Assembly: GCF_013386165.1 (NCBI RefSeq)
Contig: NZ_JACAOS010000015.1
Span: forward strand, 721,155-785,154
DNA: 64,000 nt
From: Pseudomonas gingeri
GTDB lineage: Bacteria > Pseudomonadota > Gammaproteobacteria > Pseudomonadales > Pseudomonadaceae
Direction: 5' to 3'
Shown here: positions 1-9,942 of the stretch, piece by piece
How the letters are laid out: each line of letters starts with the position of its first letter
Position numbering within the stretch: the first letter of the stretch is position 1
Program-made: the position numbers and the translations under genes
The notes under the pieces: generated by a model
Database searches by the model: none
Seen by the model: the letters and a program-made list of their open reading frames with translations, nothing else
What the model was told of the DNA's origin: nothing

Positions 1-2455
1 GGTACCAGCTGTCGAAGGTCGCGGTCTGGTGAATCTCCGCCGGCAGGCGTGCATCGTAGAAGGCGAACAGGGTTTCTTCGTCGGCCAAAATGTCGCGCCG
101 CCGGGCCTTGGCCTCCAGCTCGTCGAGTTGCTCGAGCAACTGCTGGTTGGCGCTCAGGCATTTGGCTTTCGATTGGATCTCGCCGCGCACCAGGCCTTCA
201 CGAATAAACAACTCGCGGGAGGCCACCGGTTCGATAGGACCGAAGTGCACCGGGCGACGTCCGACCACGATCAGGCCGAACAGGGTGATCTGCTCGAAGG
301 CCACGACCTGGCCGCGCTTCTTCTCCCAATGGGGCTCGAAGTGGTTCTTCTTGATCAGGTGCCCGGCCAGGGGTTCGATCCAGTCCGGCTCGATCTTGGC
401 GACCATCCGCGCATAGAGCTTGGTGGTTTCCACCAGCTCGGCGGCCATCAGCCATTGCGGGCGCTTGCGCCCCAGGCCCGAGGACGGGTGGACCCAGAAG
501 CGCCGCTGGCGGGCGCCCAGGTAGTCGCCATCTTCGGTTTTCTGGCCGATCTGGCTGAGCAGCCCGGACAACACCGCCTTGTGCAGCTTGGGATAGTCGG
601 CCGGTTCCTTGTTGACACTCAACTGCAGGTCACGGCAAATCAGCCCCAACTGACGGTGCGAATCACGCCATTCGCGCATCCGCAGGTAATTGAGGAAGTT
701 CTTCCGGCACCAGTTGCGCAACGCGCTGGCGCCCAGGGCCAGGCGTTGTTCTTCGAAACCACGCCAGACATTGATCAACCCGGCGAAATCCGAATCCACG
801 TCCTTCCACTGCGCGTGGGCCTGGTCGGCGGCTTGCTGGCGCTCGGGCGGACGTTCGCGCGGGTCCTGCACCGACATGGCGCTGGCGACAATCAGCACTT
901 CCTGCAGACTGCCGAGGGTAGCCGCTTCCAGCAACATGCGGCCCATGCGCGGGTCCACCGGCAGGCGCGCCAGTTGGCGGCCCAACGGCGTCAGTTGGTT
1001 CTCGCGGTTGACCGCCGACAATTCCTGCAGCAGGTTGAAACCGTCGCTGATGGCCTTGCCGTCCGGCGGCTCGATAAACGGGAACGCGGTGATTTCACCC
1101 AACCGCAGGTGCAGCATCTGCAGGATCACCGCCGCCAGGTTGGTGCGCAGAATCTCCGGGTCGGTAAATTCCGGACGGCCGTTGAAGTCGTCCTCGCTGT
1201 ACAGGCGAATGCAGATGCCCGGCTCGACCCGTCCGCAGCGGCCCTTGCGCTGGTTGGCGCTGGCCTGGGACACCGCTTCGATCGGCAGGCGCTGGACCTT
1301 GGCGCGATAACTGTAGCGACTGATGCGCGCCGTACCGCTGTCGATCACATAACGGATCCCCGGTACGGTCAGCGAGGTTTCCGCAACGTTGGTCGCCAGT
1401 ACCACTCGACGCCCCGGATGGGACTGGAAAATCCGCTGCTGCTCGGCCGGCGACAAGCGTGCATATAAAGGAAGAATCTCGGTGTGCTTGAGCTGGGCCT
1501 TGCGCAACATGTCCGCGGCGTCGCGGATCTCCCGCTCGCCGGGCAGGAACACCAGCACATCGCCCGGACTCTTGCGCTCGCTGCGCTCGAAGGCGGCGAT
1601 CTCGTCGAGGGTGGCGATAATCGCCTGATCCACACTCAGATCCTCCTCGACACTGTTGCCCTCTTCATCCTGCTGCGAGGTCAACGGGCGATACCAGGTG
1701 TCCACCGGAAAGGTCCGCCCGGACACTTCGACAATCGGCGCATCGTTGAAGTGTTTGGAGAAACGCTCCAGGTCGATGGTCGCCGAGGTGATGATGACCT
1801 TCAGGTCCGGACGCCGGGGCAACAGGGTTTTCAGGTAACCCAGCAGAAAGTCGATGTTCAGGCTGCGCTCGTGGGCCTCGTCGACGATGATCGTGTCGTA
1901 GCGTTCCAGGTAGCGGTCGTTCTGGGTTTCCGCCAGGAGGATACCGTCGGTCATCAACTTGATCAGGGTGTTGGAATCACTCTGGTCTTCGAAACGCACC
2001 TGATAGCCGACCAACGCGCCCAGGGGCGTGGCCAATTCGTCGGCCACCCGGCTCGCCACACTGCGTGCCGCGATCCGACGCGGCTGGGTGTGACCGATCA
2101 GGCCATGCTGGCCACGGCCGATTTCCAGGCAGATCTTCGGCAACTGGGTGGTTTTGCCCGAACCGGTTTCGCCAGCGATGATCAGCACCTGGTGCTTGAG
2201 CAGAGCCTCCTTGATCTCGTCGCGCTTGGCGGCGATCGGCAGGCTGTCGTCATAACGAATCAGCGGCACGCTCTTGCCCCGGGCCGTGACCTGGGCACAG
2301 GACGCCTGCATCCGCTCGACCCACTGGGCCAACTTGCTTTCGTCGGGCTTTTTGCGCAACTCGAGCAACTGCCGCCGCAACCGGTGGCGGTCGGCAATCA
2401 TGGCCTGGTCGAGGTTTTTCAGCAGTTGGTCGATAGCGGGCGATTCGTCAGTCAT
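1..2455 (-). CDS. hrpA: ATP-dependent RNA helicase HrpA (DEAH box), C-terminus beyond the left edge
   Basis: The gene starts at ATG 2455 on the minus strand and runs open to base 1, giving about 818 residues of a protein that is normally near 1300. The N-terminus is followed by a Walker A motif (GETGSGKTT, about residue 95), the DEAH box in VDEAHERS, the SAT motif of the helicase core, and the QRKGRCGR motif VI. These are diagnostic of the DEAH/RHA helicase family, and the flanking domain order matches HrpA. HrpA is a cytosolic 3'-5' RNA helicase implicated in mRNA processing and ribosome rescue. The 100 bp before aceK hold no gene. Truncation is due only to the window edge. Confidence 0.93.
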   Translation of the reverse strand, partial: MTDESPAIDQLLKNLDQAMIADRHRLRRQLLELRKKPDESKLAQWVERMQASCAQVTARGKSVPLIRYDDSLPIAAKRDEIKEALLKHQVLIIAGETGSGKTTQLPKICLEIGRGQHGLIGHTQPRRIAARSVASRVADELATPLGALVGYQVRFEDQSDSNTLIKLMTDGILLAETQNDRYLERYDTIIVDEAHERSLNIDFLLGYLKTLLPRRPDLKVIITSATIDLERFSKHFNDAPIVEVSGRTFPVDTWYRPLTSQQDEEGNSVEEDLSVDQAIIATLDEIAAFERSERKSPGDVLVFLPGEREIRDAADMLRKAQLKHTEILPLYARLSPAEQQRIFQSHPGRRVVLATNVAETSLTVPGIRYVIDSGTARISRYSYRAKVQRLPIEAVSQASANQRKGRCGRVEPGICIRLYSEDDFNGRPEFTDPEILRTNLAAVILQMLHLRLGEITAFPFIEPPDGKAISDGFNLLQELSAVNRENQLTPLGRQLARLPVDPRMGRMLLEAATLGSLQEVLIVASAMSVQDPRERPPERQQAADQAHAQWKDVDSDFAGLINVWRGFEEQRLALGASALRNWCRKNFLNYLRMREWRDSHRQLGLICRDLQLSVNKEPADYPKLHKAVLSGLLSQIGQKTEDGDYLGARQRRFWVHPSSGLGRKRPQWLMAAELVETTKLYARMVAKIEPDWIEPLAGHLIKKNHFEPHWEKKRGQVVAFEQITLFGLIVVGRRPVHFGPIEPVASRELFIREGLVRGEIQSKAKCLSANQQLLEQLDELEAKARRRDILADEETLFAFYDARLPAEIHQTATFDSWY

Positions 2456-2559
2456 CAGGTACGCAAGGTCGGGGGAAGAGAAAAGCAGCGGCAAGCTACG
2501 AGCGGCAAGATTATCGCAGCTTTTAGCTTGCGGCTTGCAACTTGTAACTTGCCGCTGCC

Positions 2560-4281
2560 TTATTCGCTATCCCGATCCTTGCGCCGATAGGGAAACACGT
2601 CGATCACCTTGCCGGCCCGAATCGCCTCTTGCAGGCCTTTCCAGTAGTCGGCGTTGTACAACTCGCCATGCAATTGGTCGAACAACCGTCGCTGCGCCAT
2701 ATCGGCGAACAGGAAGGGTGGAAACTCCTCGGGGAACACGTCCAGTGGCCCGATGGAGTACCAGGGTTCAGAGGCCATTTCATCCTCAGGCGTGCGCGGC
2801 GCGGGAATATGTCGGAAGTTGGCTTCGGTGAGAAAGCAGATTTCGTCGTAGTCGTAGAACACCACGCGGCCATGGCGGGTCACGCCGAAGTTCTTCAGCA
2901 ACATGTCGCCGGGAAAGATATTCGCCGCCGCCAGTTGCTTGATCGCCAGGCCATAATCCTCCAGCGCCTCGCGAACCTGGGCGTCATTGGCATTTTCCAG
3001 GTAGAGGTTCAGCGGGGTCATGCGCCGCTCGGTCCAGCAGTGGCGAATCAGCACCGTGTCACCCTCGACCTGCACCGTGGACGCCGCCACCTCCAGCAGT
3101 TCCTCCAGGCACGCCGGCTCGAACTTGCTCAAGGGAAAGCGGAAGTCGGCGAATTCCTGGGTATCGGCCATGCGCCCGACCCGATCGACACTTTTCACCA
3201 GGCGGTACTTTTCGATCACCGTGGCGCGGTCGACGTTCTTCGACGGCGAAAAGCGGTCCTTGATGATCTTGAACACGGTGTTGAAGCCCGGCAGGGTAAA
3301 CACACTCATGACCATGCCGCGCACGCCCGGGGCCATGATGAAACGGTCGTCGGTGTTGGCCAGGTGATTGATCAGCGCCCGGTAGAATTCGGACTTGCCG
3401 TGCTTGTAGAAGCCGATGGAGGTGTACAGCTCGGCGATATGTTTGCCCGGCAGGATGCGCTTGAGAAAGCCGACGAACTCCGCCGGCACCGGCACATCCA
3501 CCATGAAATAGGAGCGGGTGAAGGAAAAGATGATCGACACGTCGGCTTCGTCGGTGATCAGGGCGTCGATCTGGATGCCACGCCCTTCACGGTGCAACAA
3601 TGGAATCACCAGGGGCCATTGTTCGTCCTGGGTATGGATGCGACCCACCAGGTAGGCGCCCTTGTTGCGGTAGAGCACCGAGGAAAACAGTTCGACGCTC
3701 AGCTCCGGGTCCTTGCACACCCAATCCGGCAGGTTTTCCCGCAACTGGGCTTCCAGACGTCGCAGGTCTCCCGGCAAATCGGCGTAGGCCTCGCTGAAGC
3801 TGTAGTCGGCGAAAATCTGCTCGAGCATGCCGGACAATTCGCCCTGGGGCCGGTAGATCCGGGTCTGCGCCGCCCGTGCCCGACGCAGTGACGGCCGGGT
3901 GGTGTGGATAAACATGCAACCGTCGCTGATCAGGTCGTGGCTGAACAGTCCGCAAAAGGTCGAGTTGTACCAGGTTTCCGCCAGCTCATCGTCGAAACGC
4001 AGGTCGATCAGGCTGATATAGGCGCTTTTCACCAGGGGCCAGAGCGTGACATCGAGCAAGGCGCCTTCATCGAAGCCGGCGCGCAGCCGGGTATTGACCT
4101 CGCTGACCTTCTCTTCGTAGAGATTGATGCGCGCCGCCGAAGCCACCTGCGCTTCCTGCCAGTGGGCCGCTTCGAAACGGTCACGGGCGCCGTCGGTGAT
4201 CTGGCGAAAGTGCTCGCGGTAATCGTCGAAGCCATCGAGGATCATGCGGGCGATATCAGCGGCCGGCCATGGCTGCGGCAT
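2560..4281 (-). CDS. aceK: Isocitrate dehydrogenase kinase/phosphatase AceK
   Basis: The 573-residue product has the usual AceK length and is recognisable throughout, from the N-terminal PAADIARMILDGFDDYREHF to the C-terminal kinase-like part with LLKNFGVTRHGRVVFYDYDE. AceK reversibly phosphorylates isocitrate dehydrogenase and so directs carbon between the TCA cycle and the glyoxylate shunt during growth on acetate or fatty acids. The start ATG at 4281 is preceded by an AGGGG ribosome binding site. The gene stands alone here, as is usual in Pseudomonas where aceA and aceB are elsewhere. It is transcribed in the same direction as hrpA and divergently from the transporter at 4421. Confidence 0.96.
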   Translation of the reverse strand: MPQPWPAADIARMILDGFDDYREHFRQITDGARDRFEAAHWQEAQVASAARINLYEEKVSEVNTRLRAGFDEGALLDVTLWPLVKSAYISLIDLRFDDELAETWYNSTFCGLFSHDLISDGCMFIHTTRPSLRRARAAQTRIYRPQGELSGMLEQIFADYSFSEAYADLPGDLRRLEAQLRENLPDWVCKDPELSVELFSSVLYRNKGAYLVGRIHTQDEQWPLVIPLLHREGRGIQIDALITDEADVSIIFSFTRSYFMVDVPVPAEFVGFLKRILPGKHIAELYTSIGFYKHGKSEFYRALINHLANTDDRFIMAPGVRGMVMSVFTLPGFNTVFKIIKDRFSPSKNVDRATVIEKYRLVKSVDRVGRMADTQEFADFRFPLSKFEPACLEELLEVAASTVQVEGDTVLIRHCWTERRMTPLNLYLENANDAQVREALEDYGLAIKQLAAANIFPGDMLLKNFGVTRHGRVVFYDYDEICFLTEANFRHIPAPRTPEDEMASEPWYSIGPLDVFPEEFPPFLFADMAQRRLFDQLHGELYNADYWKGLQEAIRAGKVIDVFPYRRKDRDSE

Positions 4282-4420
4282 AGTGGAACCCCTGCGCTGT
4301 TCGAAATGGTTCTGTTCGCGACTCGCTTGAGCTTAGAGGCCAACCCTCAGGCAACGCAACCTTGCCTTGCCAGATACATACGGTGACACTTACCCGCCCT
4401 ACCCTGCCAAGGATGCCACC

Positions 4421-5332
4421 GTGAGACCCGTCGATATTCTGCGCATGTTCATTCTGGCCGCCGTCTGGGGCGCCAGTTTCCTGTTCATGCGGATCATTGC
4501 TCCGGCGCTCGGCGCCTTTCCGACCGCCTTTTTCCGCGTCTCGATTGCCGCTGTCGGGCTGCTGGTGATCCTCACGCTGATGCGCGTCAACTGGGACTTC
4601 AAAGGCAAGTTCAAGGTCTGCCTGATGCTCGGCGTGATCAACTCCGGGTTGCCGGCGACGCTGTATTCGGTGGCGGCGCAAGTATTGCCGGCCGGCTACT
4701 CCTCGATCTTCAACGCCACCACGCCGCTGATGGGCGTACTGATCGGTGGTCTGTTCTTCCATGAAAAACTGAGCCTGAACAAACTGGCCGGGATCTTCCT
4801 CGGGCTGTTCGGGGTGGCAGTGCTGACCCGTGCAGGTCCGGTGACCTTCAACCTGGAATTACTGATGGGGGCCGCGGCGTGCCTGCTGGCAACCACCAGC
4901 TACGGCTTCGCCGGCTTTCTGACCCGCCGCTGGCTCGACCAGCAAGGTGGCCTCGACCCACGGCTATCGGCCATGGGCAGCATGTTCGGTGCAACCCTGG
5001 TGATCTTGCCGTTCTTCGGCTACAGCGCTATCACCCATCCGCCGGCCAGCTGGGGCGGGATGAGTGTCTGGCTGTCGCTGCTGGGCTTGGGCCTGGTGTG
5101 TACGGCGTTTGCCTACATCATGTATTTCAAGCTGATCAGCAATATCGGCCCGGTCAAGTCGATGACCGTGACCTTCATGATTCCGGCTTTCGGGGTGTTG
5201 TGGGGGGCGTTGTTTCTCGATGAGCCGCTGTCGATGGCCCATGTGTATGGCGGGGTGTTGATTGCCCTGGCGCTGTGGCTGGTGCTGAAGCCAGCGGCGG
5301 TACTGAAAGCGGTCAGCGTGGCTGACCGCTAA
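4421..5332 (+). CDS. EamA/DMT-family transporter
   Basis: The product is about 303 residues with roughly ten hydrophobic segments arranged as two EamA repeats. Typical motifs are AAVWGASFLFMRI at the N-terminus and the second-repeat VCTAFAYIMYFKLISNIGPVKS. I chose GTG 4421 because AAGGA at 4409-4413 is correctly spaced. An upstream in-frame start at 4367 would add a polar tail (DTYPPYPAKDA) atypical of the family. Members export small metabolites or amino acids from the inner membrane; the substrate cannot be read from the sequence. It converges with a second DMT gene at 5355, and only 22 bp separate their stop codons. Confidence 0.88.
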   Translation: MRPVDILRMFILAAVWGASFLFMRIIAPALGAFPTAFFRVSIAAVGLLVILTLMRVNWDFKGKFKVCLMLGVINSGLPATLYSVAAQVLPAGYSSIFNATTPLMGVLIGGLFFHEKLSLNKLAGIFLGLFGVAVLTRAGPVTFNLELLMGAAACLLATTSYGFAGFLTRRWLDQQGGLDPRLSAMGSMFGATLVILPFFGYSAITHPPASWGGMSVWLSLLGLGLVCTAFAYIMYFKLISNIGPVKSMTVTFMIPAFGVLWGALFLDEPLSMAHVYGGVLIALALWLVLKPAAVLKAVSVADR

Positions 5333-5354
5333 TGTCGTGGTGTATGGGCTGACG

Positions 5355-6218
5355 TCAGGCGCTCTTGCGGAACACAAACACCAATCCGACGATGATCAGC
5401 CCCATACCCAGCATGCTCAGGGCCGCCAGGCGGTTGCCGAAGATCAGGTAATCCATCACCGCCGTCACCGCTGGCACCAGATAGAACAGGCTGGTGACAT
5501 TGACCAGGTTACCCCGGGCAATCAGCCGGTACAGCAACAGGGTCGCCAGCACCGAAACCACCAGCCCCATCCACAACACCGGCACGACAAAGCCGCTGCC
5601 GGTTTCAAAATGGAACGGCTGGAACGGCACAAACACCCCGCACAGCAGCAGCCCGGCCAGATACTGCACCGGCAGCGTGCCCAGGGGATTATCGGTGATG
5701 CGTTTCTGCATGATCGAGCCCAAGGTCATGCTCGCCAGGGCCAGCAAACCAAAGAGCATGCCCGCCAGGGACATACCGGCCAGACCGATCCCCTGGTAAA
5801 CCACCAGGATCAGGCCCGCCAGCCCCAGCCCCAAGCCGAACATCCGGCTCCAGGAACGCCGACGCTCCATCAGCACCGCCGTGAGGATCGGCTGTACCCC
5901 CATGATCGTCGCCATCACCCCAGGCGTAACCTTCAGGTCCAGGGCCAGCAGATAGAAAATCTGATAGGCCCCCAGCAACACCAACCCGGTCGCCGCCGCG
6001 TACAGCAGCGGCTTGCCCGTCCGCGGCAGCTTGAGCTTGAGCAACGGGACCAACACCAACAGCCCCAACAGGGCGATGCAAAAACGGATCAACAGGAAAG
6101 CGAACGGCGAGGCGTGGGCCAGCCCCCATTTGGAGAAAATCGCGCCACTGCTCCAGAGCAGGACAAACAGACTCGTCGAAGCCGCCGCGGTTGCGGATTG
6201 TTTTGAAAAAGCCAACAT
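5355..6218 (-). CDS. EamA/DMT-family transporter
   Basis: The product is about 287 residues, again two EamA repeats with about ten membrane segments (LLWSSGAIFSKWGLAHASPF near the start, RLIARGNLVNVTSLFYLVPAVTA in the second half). The start at 6218 is supported by AGGTGG five bases upstream on the minus strand; the longer open reading to 6269 lacks a ribosome site. It is a different subfamily from its convergent neighbour at 4421, so the pair is not a recent duplication. It is likely an inner-membrane metabolite exporter of unknown substrate. Confidence 0.87.
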   Translation of the reverse strand: MLAFSKQSATAAASTSLFVLLWSSGAIFSKWGLAHASPFAFLLIRFCIALLGLLVLVPLLKLKLPRTGKPLLYAAATGLVLLGAYQIFYLLALDLKVTPGVMATIMGVQPILTAVLMERRRSWSRMFGLGLGLAGLILVVYQGIGLAGMSLAGMLFGLLALASMTLGSIMQKRITDNPLGTLPVQYLAGLLLCGVFVPFQPFHFETGSGFVVPVLWMGLVVSVLATLLLYRLIARGNLVNVTSLFYLVPAVTAVMDYLIFGNRLAALSMLGMGLIIVGLVFVFRKSA

Positions 6219-6567
6219 GGATACCACCTGTGATTCAGGCAAAAGCCGATTCAGCGCAAGGCTGAACATTCAGTAGTTTTTTTCAGGCGGGCACAGGGGA
6301 AACAGCAAACACTGCTGATCAGCCCGAAAAGCCAACACCCGGCGGTGATACGACTGCGTACACCGGCGTGCTACTGACAGGTGGGGGGTAATGACTGATT
6401 TGCGCAGGCTGTTGGCTCCCACACGGCACGACCACAGCGTTGACCGCTGAATCGACTACCGCATTGAGAAAGGAAACCGGCATGGGCTGATCTTTTGCTG
6501 AGGAAGGTGAATCGATTGAAACACCGAGCGCCGACTATACCCAGCGCTCGGGAACAATTGCAACCGG
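6219..6567. other. Intergenic region, no gene seen
   Basis: This stretch of about 350 bp contains the promoter side of the DMT gene at 6218 and the downstream side of the LpxO-like gene. Short reading frames cross it on both strands, but none has a ribosome site or a recognisable product. I see no strong terminator or repeat. Confidence 0.5.
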
Positions 6568-7506
6568 TCAGCCGAACAACCAATAGCCAAGCGCGGCGAA
6601 TACCACAACCGCCAGCACCGGACGCATGATCCGATAGGCCTTGGGGTTGGCGCGCTTGAAGCGCTTGACCACGCCGCTGAAGCTGTCGCTGAAACGCTTG
6701 CTCCAGGCATAAGCCTGGTTGATCCCGCCGACCCGCTCGTCATCGAGGTTCTGCGGCGCCGTGGCGCGGCCGAGGAAGGCGCTGACGCGGCGGTTGATCG
6801 CGGTCATGAAACGATTGCTCAGCGGACGCTCAATATCGCAGAACAGAATCACTCGGGTCTGCTCGGTTTCGTTCTTGACCCAGTGCACGTAGGTCTCATC
6901 GAACATCACGTCCTCACCGTCGCGCCAGGCGTAGACCTGGCCGTCAACGAAAATCCGGCAATCGTCGGAGTTCGGCGTGGACAGGCCCAGGTGATAACGC
7001 AAGGAACCGGCAAACGGGTCACGGTGCGGATTGAGGTGGCTGCCACCAGGCAACAGGGCGAACATCGCGCCCTTGACGTTGGGGATCGAGTTCACCAGTT
7101 CCACGGTTTTCGGGCAGAGCTGCTCGGCCGATGGCAGGGCCTTGTCGTACCACTTGAGGTAGAAACGCTTCCAGCCCTTCTTGAAAAACGAACCGAAACC
7201 GGCGTCATTGTTCTTCTCGGCGGCGCGGATATAACCCTCGTCGAACAGATGCATGGCCTCTTCGCGGATCACTTCCCAGTTGTCCTTGAGCACATCCAGC
7301 TCGGGAAACTTGCTGCGGTCCAGGTAAGGCTTGGACGGTACGCTGGAAAACAGGTACATCAAGGCGTTATACGGCGCGAAAGCGGCGGAATGGTTGACGA
7401 ACTGGCGCAATAGGGGCAAGCGCGCCTTGCCGCGCAAATGCACATAAAGCGTACTGCCCAGGAACAGCAGCAGGACTGCGGCCTTGGCGGCAAAGGAAAA
7501 GGTCAT
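6568..7506 (-). CDS. lpxO: LpxO-like lipid A / aspartyl-asparaginyl beta-hydroxylase
   Basis: The 312-residue protein begins with a single membrane anchor (about residues 5-23) and ends with another hydrophobic segment (VLAVVVFAALGYWLF). Between them lies the aspartyl/asparaginyl hydroxylase fold with the iron ligands in HLNPHRDP and the later FDETYVHWV. This architecture is that of LpxO, the Fe(II)/2-oxoglutarate dioxygenase that 2-hydroxylates a secondary acyl chain of lipid A at the inner membrane. GAGGAG precedes the ATG at 7506. Pseudomonas genomes often carry two paralogues, so the exact acyl-chain specificity is not assignable. It is a monocistronic unit. Confidence 0.8.
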   Translation of the reverse strand: MTFSFAAKAAVLLLFLGSTLYVHLRGKARLPLLRQFVNHSAAFAPYNALMYLFSSVPSKPYLDRSKFPELDVLKDNWEVIREEAMHLFDEGYIRAAEKNNDAGFGSFFKKGWKRFYLKWYDKALPSAEQLCPKTVELVNSIPNVKGAMFALLPGGSHLNPHRDPFAGSLRYHLGLSTPNSDDCRIFVDGQVYAWRDGEDVMFDETYVHWVKNETEQTRVILFCDIERPLSNRFMTAINRRVSAFLGRATAPQNLDDERVGGINQAYAWSKRFSDSFSGVVKRFKRANPKAYRIMRPVLAVVVFAALGYWLFG

Positions 7507-7746
7507 TCAACACTCCTCGAAAATGGGCAACGCGCGGGTAGCCTGTAACACTCGACTCACCCGACGTGGCAGCCGGCCATGATAAACATTACCGGCGCCG
7601 GGAAAAACCCATGACGTCACAGATTCAGCGTTGCCTATGCGGCAATAAAACCCCTATTTAACAGGAAACGGCTGAACGGTAGCTGATCCAGGTCAGCGGA
7701 TACCGTCCAGCCCTCCTCTTCTGGCGTGTCGATCGCCGTCGCAGGG

Positions 7747-8721
7747 TTACTGCTGAATCTCCTGCTCGCTGAACAGATCGCTGAACAACATGCTCGACAG
7801 GTAACGCTCACCGGAGTCCGGCAACACCACCACGATGGTCTTGCCTTGCATTTCCGGCGTCTGCGCCAGTCGCACGGCAACGGCCATGGCCGCGCCGCAG
7901 GAAATACCGCAGAGAATGCCCTCTTCCTGCATCAGTCGCAGGGCCATGGCCTTGGACTCTTCGTCGGTCACCAGTTCCACCCGGTCGACCATCGCCAGAT
8001 CGAGGTTTTTCGGCACGAAACCGGCACCGATGCCCTGGATCTTGTGCGGGCTGGGCTTGACCTCGGCCCCGGCCAGGGTCTGGCTGATAACCGGCGAGCC
8101 GGCCGGCTCCACCGCCACCGAAAGGATCGGCTTGTGCTTGGTCAGCTTGATATAGCGCGAAACCCCGGTAATGGTCCCACCAGTACCGACACCGGCTACC
8201 AGAACATCCACCGCGCCATCGGTATCGTTCCAGATTTCCGGGCCGGTGGTCTTTTCGTGGATGGCCGGGTTGGCCGGGTTGTCGAACTGTGCCGGCATGA
8301 AATAAAGGGCCGGGTCGCTGGCGACAATTTCCGTGGCCTTTTCGATGGCGCCTTTCATGCCCTTGGCTGGCTCGGTCAACACCAGCTCGGCGCCCAGCGC
8401 CTTGAGCACCTTGCGTCGTTCCAGGCTCATGGAGGACGGCATGGTCAGCAGCAGCTTGTAGCCCCGGGCAGCGGCGACGAAGGCCAGGCCGATGCCGGTG
8501 TTGCCGGAAGTCGGTTCGACAATGGTCATGCCCGGTTTGAGTTTGCCGCTGCTTTCGGCGTCCCAGATCATGTTGGCGCCGATCCGGCATTTCACCGAGT
8601 ACCCAGGGTTACGCCCTTCGATCTTGGCCAGGATCGTCACGCCACGGGGGGCAATACGATTGATCTGGACCAGGGGCGTATTACCGATGGAATGCGCGTT
8701 GTCTGCAAAAATACGGCTCAT
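7747..8721 (-). CDS. cysK: Cysteine synthase A (O-acetylserine sulfhydrylase)
   Basis: The 324-residue PLP enzyme has the fold-type II signature: the lysine motif GYSVKCRIG, the substrate loop PTSGNTGIG, the phosphate-binding AGVGTGGTITG and the C-terminal PDSGERYLSS. It converts O-acetylserine and sulfide to cysteine in the cytosol, the last step of assimilatory cysteine synthesis. AAGGA lies just upstream of ATG 8721. Length and motifs fit CysK rather than CysM or cystathionine beta-synthase, since there is no extra domain. It is transcribed divergently from the MoxR gene, with about 240 bp between the two starts. Confidence 0.95.
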   Translation of the reverse strand: MSRIFADNAHSIGNTPLVQINRIAPRGVTILAKIEGRNPGYSVKCRIGANMIWDAESSGKLKPGMTIVEPTSGNTGIGLAFVAAARGYKLLLTMPSSMSLERRKVLKALGAELVLTEPAKGMKGAIEKATEIVASDPALYFMPAQFDNPANPAIHEKTTGPEIWNDTDGAVDVLVAGVGTGGTITGVSRYIKLTKHKPILSVAVEPAGSPVISQTLAGAEVKPSPHKIQGIGAGFVPKNLDLAMVDRVELVTDEESKAMALRLMQEEGILCGISCGAAMAVAVRLAQTPEMQGKTIVVVLPDSGERYLSSMLFSDLFSEQEIQQ

Positions 8722-8965
8722 GACGGGGTCCTTTCATGCAGCGTTGACGGGAACCTTCAAGGTTATGCCTCAGGGTTGCAGGCGTCCAGTCATGACAAAT
8801 GGCTGGCCAATGGCCCGCGACGGACCGAGTCAGGATCTGACGCCCCATTCAGAGACTGAATAAGCCGTCTGCGTTCACACTCGACCGGGCGCCGCGTTAT
8901 AGTCAGGCATGATTTTTTTCCGCCCGCCCTCAAACCGGCCGGCGTTATCGTCCGAGGAATTGCAG

Positions 8966-9811
8966 ATGAAGTTCGAAGGCACCCAGGCCTACGTTGCCAC
9001 CGATGACCTGAAGCTGGCGGTGAATGCCGCCATCACCCTGGAGCGCCCGCTGCTGGTCAAGGGCGAACCCGGCACCGGCAAGACCATGCTCGCCGAGCAA
9101 CTGGCCGAATCCTTTGGCGCCAAGCTGATCACCTGGCACATCAAGTCCACCACCAAGGCGCACCAGGGCCTCTACGAATACGACGCGGTCAGCCGCCTGC
9201 GGGACTCGCAACTGGGCAACGAGAAGGTTCACGACGTTCGCAATTACCTGAAGAAGGGCAAACTCTGGGAAGCCTTCGAGTCCGAGGAGCGGGTGATCCT
9301 GCTGATCGACGAAATCGACAAGGCCGACATCGAGTTCCCCAACGACCTGCTGCAAGAACTCGACAAGATGGAGTTCTACGTCTACGAGATCGATGAAACC
9401 ATCAAGGCGAAAAAACGCCCGATCATCATCATTACCTCCAACAACGAAAAAGAGCTGCCGGACGCCTTCCTGCGCCGCTGCTTCTTCCACTACATCGCCT
9501 TCCCGGACCGCGTCACCCTGCAGAAAATCGTCGATGTGCACTACCCGAACATCAAGAAGGATCTGGTCAGCGAAGCCCTCGACGTGTTCTTCGACGTGCG
9601 CAAGGTCCCGGGCCTGAAGAAAAAGCCCTCGACCTCGGAACTGGTGGACTGGCTGAAACTGCTGATGGCCGACAATATCGGTGAAGCGGTGCTGCGCGAG
9701 CGTGATCCGACCAAGGCCATCCCCCCGCTGGCCGGTGCCCTGGTGAAGAACGAGCAAGACGTTCAACTGCTTGAACGGCTGGCGTTCATGAGCCGCCGCG
9801 GCAGCCGCTAG
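8966..9811 (+). CDS. MoxR-family AAA+ ATPase
   Basis: The product is about 281 residues. It has Walker A (GEPGTGKTML), Walker B (ILLIDEIDKAD), sensor 1 (ITSNNEKELPDAFLRRC) and an arginine finger region typical of MoxR AAA+ proteins. Such ATPases act as chaperones or insertases together with von Willebrand factor A proteins. The start at 8966 has GAGGAA seven bases upstream; the upstream start at 8909 has no such site. The VWA partner begins at 9975, so the pair forms a MoxR/VWA module, interrupted by a nested palindrome. The target complex is unknown; CO-dehydrogenase genes, the classical partners of the CoxD/CoxE version, are not nearby. Confidence 0.9.
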   Translation: MKFEGTQAYVATDDLKLAVNAAITLERPLLVKGEPGTGKTMLAEQLAESFGAKLITWHIKSTTKAHQGLYEYDAVSRLRDSQLGNEKVHDVRNYLKKGKLWEAFESEERVILLIDEIDKADIEFPNDLLQELDKMEFYVYEIDETIKAKKRPIIIITSNNEKELPDAFLRRCFFHYIAFPDRVTLQKIVDVHYPNIKKDLVSEALDVFFDVRKVPGLKKKPSTSELVDWLKLLMADNIGEAVLRERDPTKAIPPLAGALVKNEQDVQLLERLAFMSRRGSR

Positions 9812-9819
9812 GCTCAGTC

Positions 9820-9942
9820 CGAAAGATGCCTGCGCATCGATCATACTGCGTTAAAAACAGGCTCGGAATGCTCATTTAGTGGACTAAACTCCGCTTCCTC
9901 GCCTGTTTTTGCCTTGCCTGATCGCCGCTCGGCGATCTTTCG
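9820..9942. repeat. Nested palindromic intergenic repeat
   Basis: Three nested inverted repeats lie between the MoxR and VWA genes. The outer arms are CGAAAGAT (9820-9827) and ATCTTTCG (9935-9942). The middle arms are a perfect ten-base match, AAAAACAGGC (9853-9862) and GCCTGTTTTT (9901-9910). The centre is TTTAGT-GG-ACTAAA (9875-9888). The compact size and symmetry resemble a mobile intergenic repeat of pseudomonads. The middle hairpin ends in a T-run and could also attenuate transcription into the VWA gene. Confidence 0.75.

Noticed and set aside
29..1468. Long plus-strand reading frames opposite hrpA, and similar ones opposite aceK, MFS, ptrB and GS-like genes
   Set aside because: They are antisense frames kept open by high GC. 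The opposite strand encodes clear family motifs, while these products are rich in Arg, Gln, His and Gly without recognisable domains.
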